DNA from: Croceivirga thetidis
Lineage (GTDB): Bacteria; Bacteroidota; Bacteroidia; Flavobacteriales; Flavobacteriaceae
Assembly: GCF_012272815.1 (NCBI RefSeq)
Contig: NZ_JAAWWL010000002.1
Coordinates: forward strand, 62,001-126,000
Length of the DNA: 64,000 nucleotides
Direction: 5' to 3'
Shown here: positions 62,920 through 64,000 of the stretch, piece after piece
Position numbering within the stretch: position 1 is the first letter of the stretch
How the letters are laid out: each line of letters opens with the position of its first letter
Made by a program: the position numbers and the translations under genes
Notes under the pieces: generated by a model
Databases searched by the model: none
Seen by the model: only the letters and a program-made list of their open reading frames with translations
What the model was told of the DNA's origin: nothing

Positions 62920-64000
62920 CTAGGCTTTTAGCAATTGCGTTTTAAGTTCTGGGTAAGATTTAATTTTAATGGAAACTTTTTCCCTGTGCATTACCTGCAT
63001 GATCTGAGCAGGAATTTCAGGTGTGATATCCAAGGTTTCTTGCACCACCGGAAGAAATTTTACAGGATGCGCCGTTTCCAAAAAAATACCATAATATTCT
63101 GGGTGCTGCATCAAGAATTTTTTCAATCCCAAATAGCCGACTGCACCATGCGGATCTGCGATGTATTTTGAGTCTTTCTGCAGGCTCTTCATAGCCGCTT
63201 TGGTTTCTTCATCGGTGAACGAGAAAGAGGAAAGGTTCGCCTTCAGTTTTGCAAAATCATTTTCATAAATCTGCTGAATTCGAATAAAATTGCTTGGGTC
63301 ACCCACATCCATAGCATTCGAAATGGTTGCCTTGGATGGTTTAGGGTCATAGCTAGCTGTTTTTAGAAATGTTGGAACAACATCATTAACATTAGTTGCT
63401 GCGATAAAATGCTTGACCGGCATACCCAATTGTTGTGCCATCATGCCGGCGCAAATATTTCCGAAGTTTCCTGAAGGAATGGAGAACACTATTTCCTTGC
63501 CCTTTGATTTAGCCCGTTTGTAAGCGAACAAAAAATAAAACAGTTGTGGCAACCATCTCGCTACGTTAATACTATTGGCTGAAGTCAGCTTTTTATGTGC
63601 AGTAATTTCTGAATCCAAAAATGCTTCTTTGACCATTCGCTGACAGTCGTCAAAAGTGCCATCTACCTCTAGAGCAGTAATGTTTTGACCAAGGGTCGTC
63701 AATTGTTTTTCTTGAATTTCACTTACTTTTCCGCTGGGGTAGAGAATGACGACATCTACTCCTTCAACACCTAGAAATCCATTTGCAACTGCCCCGCCAG
63801 TATCTCCTGAAGTAGCGACTAAAACCGTGACCGATTCTTTTGTGCCTTTTGAGAAATATCCGATACAATTTGCCATGAAACGTGCACCTACATCTTTAAA
63901 TGCCATAGTCGGACCATGAAATAATTCAAGTGTCGCAACATTATGCTCCAATTCAATTATGGGGAAATCAAAATCCAATACACGACCAAGAATTTTGATT
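62920..64000 (-). CDS. thrC: Threonine synthase, partial (5' end outside window)
   Basis: About 360 residues of the C-terminal part. The frame stays open to the window edge; the TTG at 63978 is not a start because 'IKILGRVLDFDFP' continues upstream, so ~70-75 N-terminal residues are missing. It converts O-phosphohomoserine to threonine with PLP. The PLP lysine lies in 'HGPTMAFKDVGARFM', phosphate loop 'ATSGDTGGAVANGF', and 'FSIPSGNFGNICAGMMA' follows. Confidence 0.96.
   Translation of the reverse strand, partial: IKILGRVLDFDFPIIELEHNVATLELFHGPTMAFKDVGARFMANCIGYFSKGTKESVTVLVATSGDTGGAVANGFLGVEGVDVVILYPSGKVSEIQEKQLTTLGQNITALEVDGTFDDCQRMVKEAFLDSEITAHKKLTSANSINVARWLPQLFYFLFAYKRAKSKGKEIVFSIPSGNFGNICAGMMAQQLGMPVKHFIAATNVNDVVPTFLKTASYDPKPSKATISNAMDVGDPSNFIRIQQIYENDFAKLKANLSSFSFTDEETKAAMKSLQKDSKYIADPHGAVGYLGLKKFLMQHPEYYGIFLETAHPVKFLPVVQETLDITPEIPAQIMQVMHREKVSIKIKSYPELKTQLLKA

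Noticed and set aside
1-64000. tRNA genes, CRISPR arrays and insertion sequences
   Set aside because: No T-loop/acceptor pattern, no regularly spaced direct repeats and no transposase or terminal inverted repeats were seen by eye.

Overview
The window looks like a chromosomal segment of a marine Flavobacteriaceae (Bacteroidota). Three things support this. Secreted proteins end in type IX secretion (T9SS) C-terminal sorting domains. Promoters carry the Bacteroidota -7 element TAnnTTTG instead of a sigma70 TATAAT box. Many families are typical of the group: head-GIN/DUF2807, DUF3822, DUF4126, the ebo cluster, TPR sensor kinases and a laminarinase-type GH16 enzyme. Most genes are AT-rich. A genus cannot be fixed from the sequence alone.

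Layout. 1-4.8 kb: the 3' end of a T9SS protein built of Big_2 repeats, then on the minus strand an ECF sigma factor, a putative anti-sigma factor and two exported repeat proteins. 5-13.6 kb: housekeeping genes lon, cmk, a LysM protein, rpsA, and the coupled block pyrR-pyrB-small ORF-rnz. 13.8-19.3 kb: a beta-helix lipoprotein, pdxH, a SixA-like phosphatase, ppk1 and miaE. 19.4-30.1 kb: a complete ebo metabolite-traffic cluster (eboA, then eboB-C-D-E-F and a TMEM220-like gene). It is split by two minus-strand genes for a DUF1080/PA14-like protein and a beta-propeller/cytochrome c protein. 30.1-34.4 kb: dnaX with a striking A10 slippery site, the RNase P RNA, rsmD, DUF3822 and a membrane protein. 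34.5-40.1 kb: a RecD-like helicase, DUF4126, and a Kdo/envelope run kdsB-HAD-kdnB-like-acyltransferase. 40.4-49 kb: a tight five-gene operon with a Tat-exported beta-sandwich protein, two tail-collar (Mdp-like) proteins, a substrate-binding-protein fold without a signal peptide, and a 1935-residue T9SS multidomain protein. 49.2-59.4 kb: a 2466-residue GH16 enzyme with many accessory modules, followed by a TPR sensor kinase/LuxR response regulator pair. 59.8-64 kb: yebC, a pterin dehydratase, an SDR protein, gcvT and the 3' part of thrC, all on the minus strand.

Most notable observations. (1) The two giant T9SS genes share a collinear, nearly identical cassette of about 1046 bp (DUF5011 + malectin + sorting domain + terminator) with a constant offset of 7683 bp, and it lies in GC-rich DNA. 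(2) The tail-collar/binding-protein/T9SS operon is a candidate undescribed surface system. (3) dnaX has an in-phase A10 run just after the clamp-loader domains, with stop codons at once in both alternative frames, so a short gamma form by slippage or frameshifting is likely. (4) The ebo cluster surrounds a redox/glycoside gene pair whose two products both carry unusual Lys/Arg-rich tracts. No tRNA, CRISPR array, insertion sequence or complete prophage was seen.
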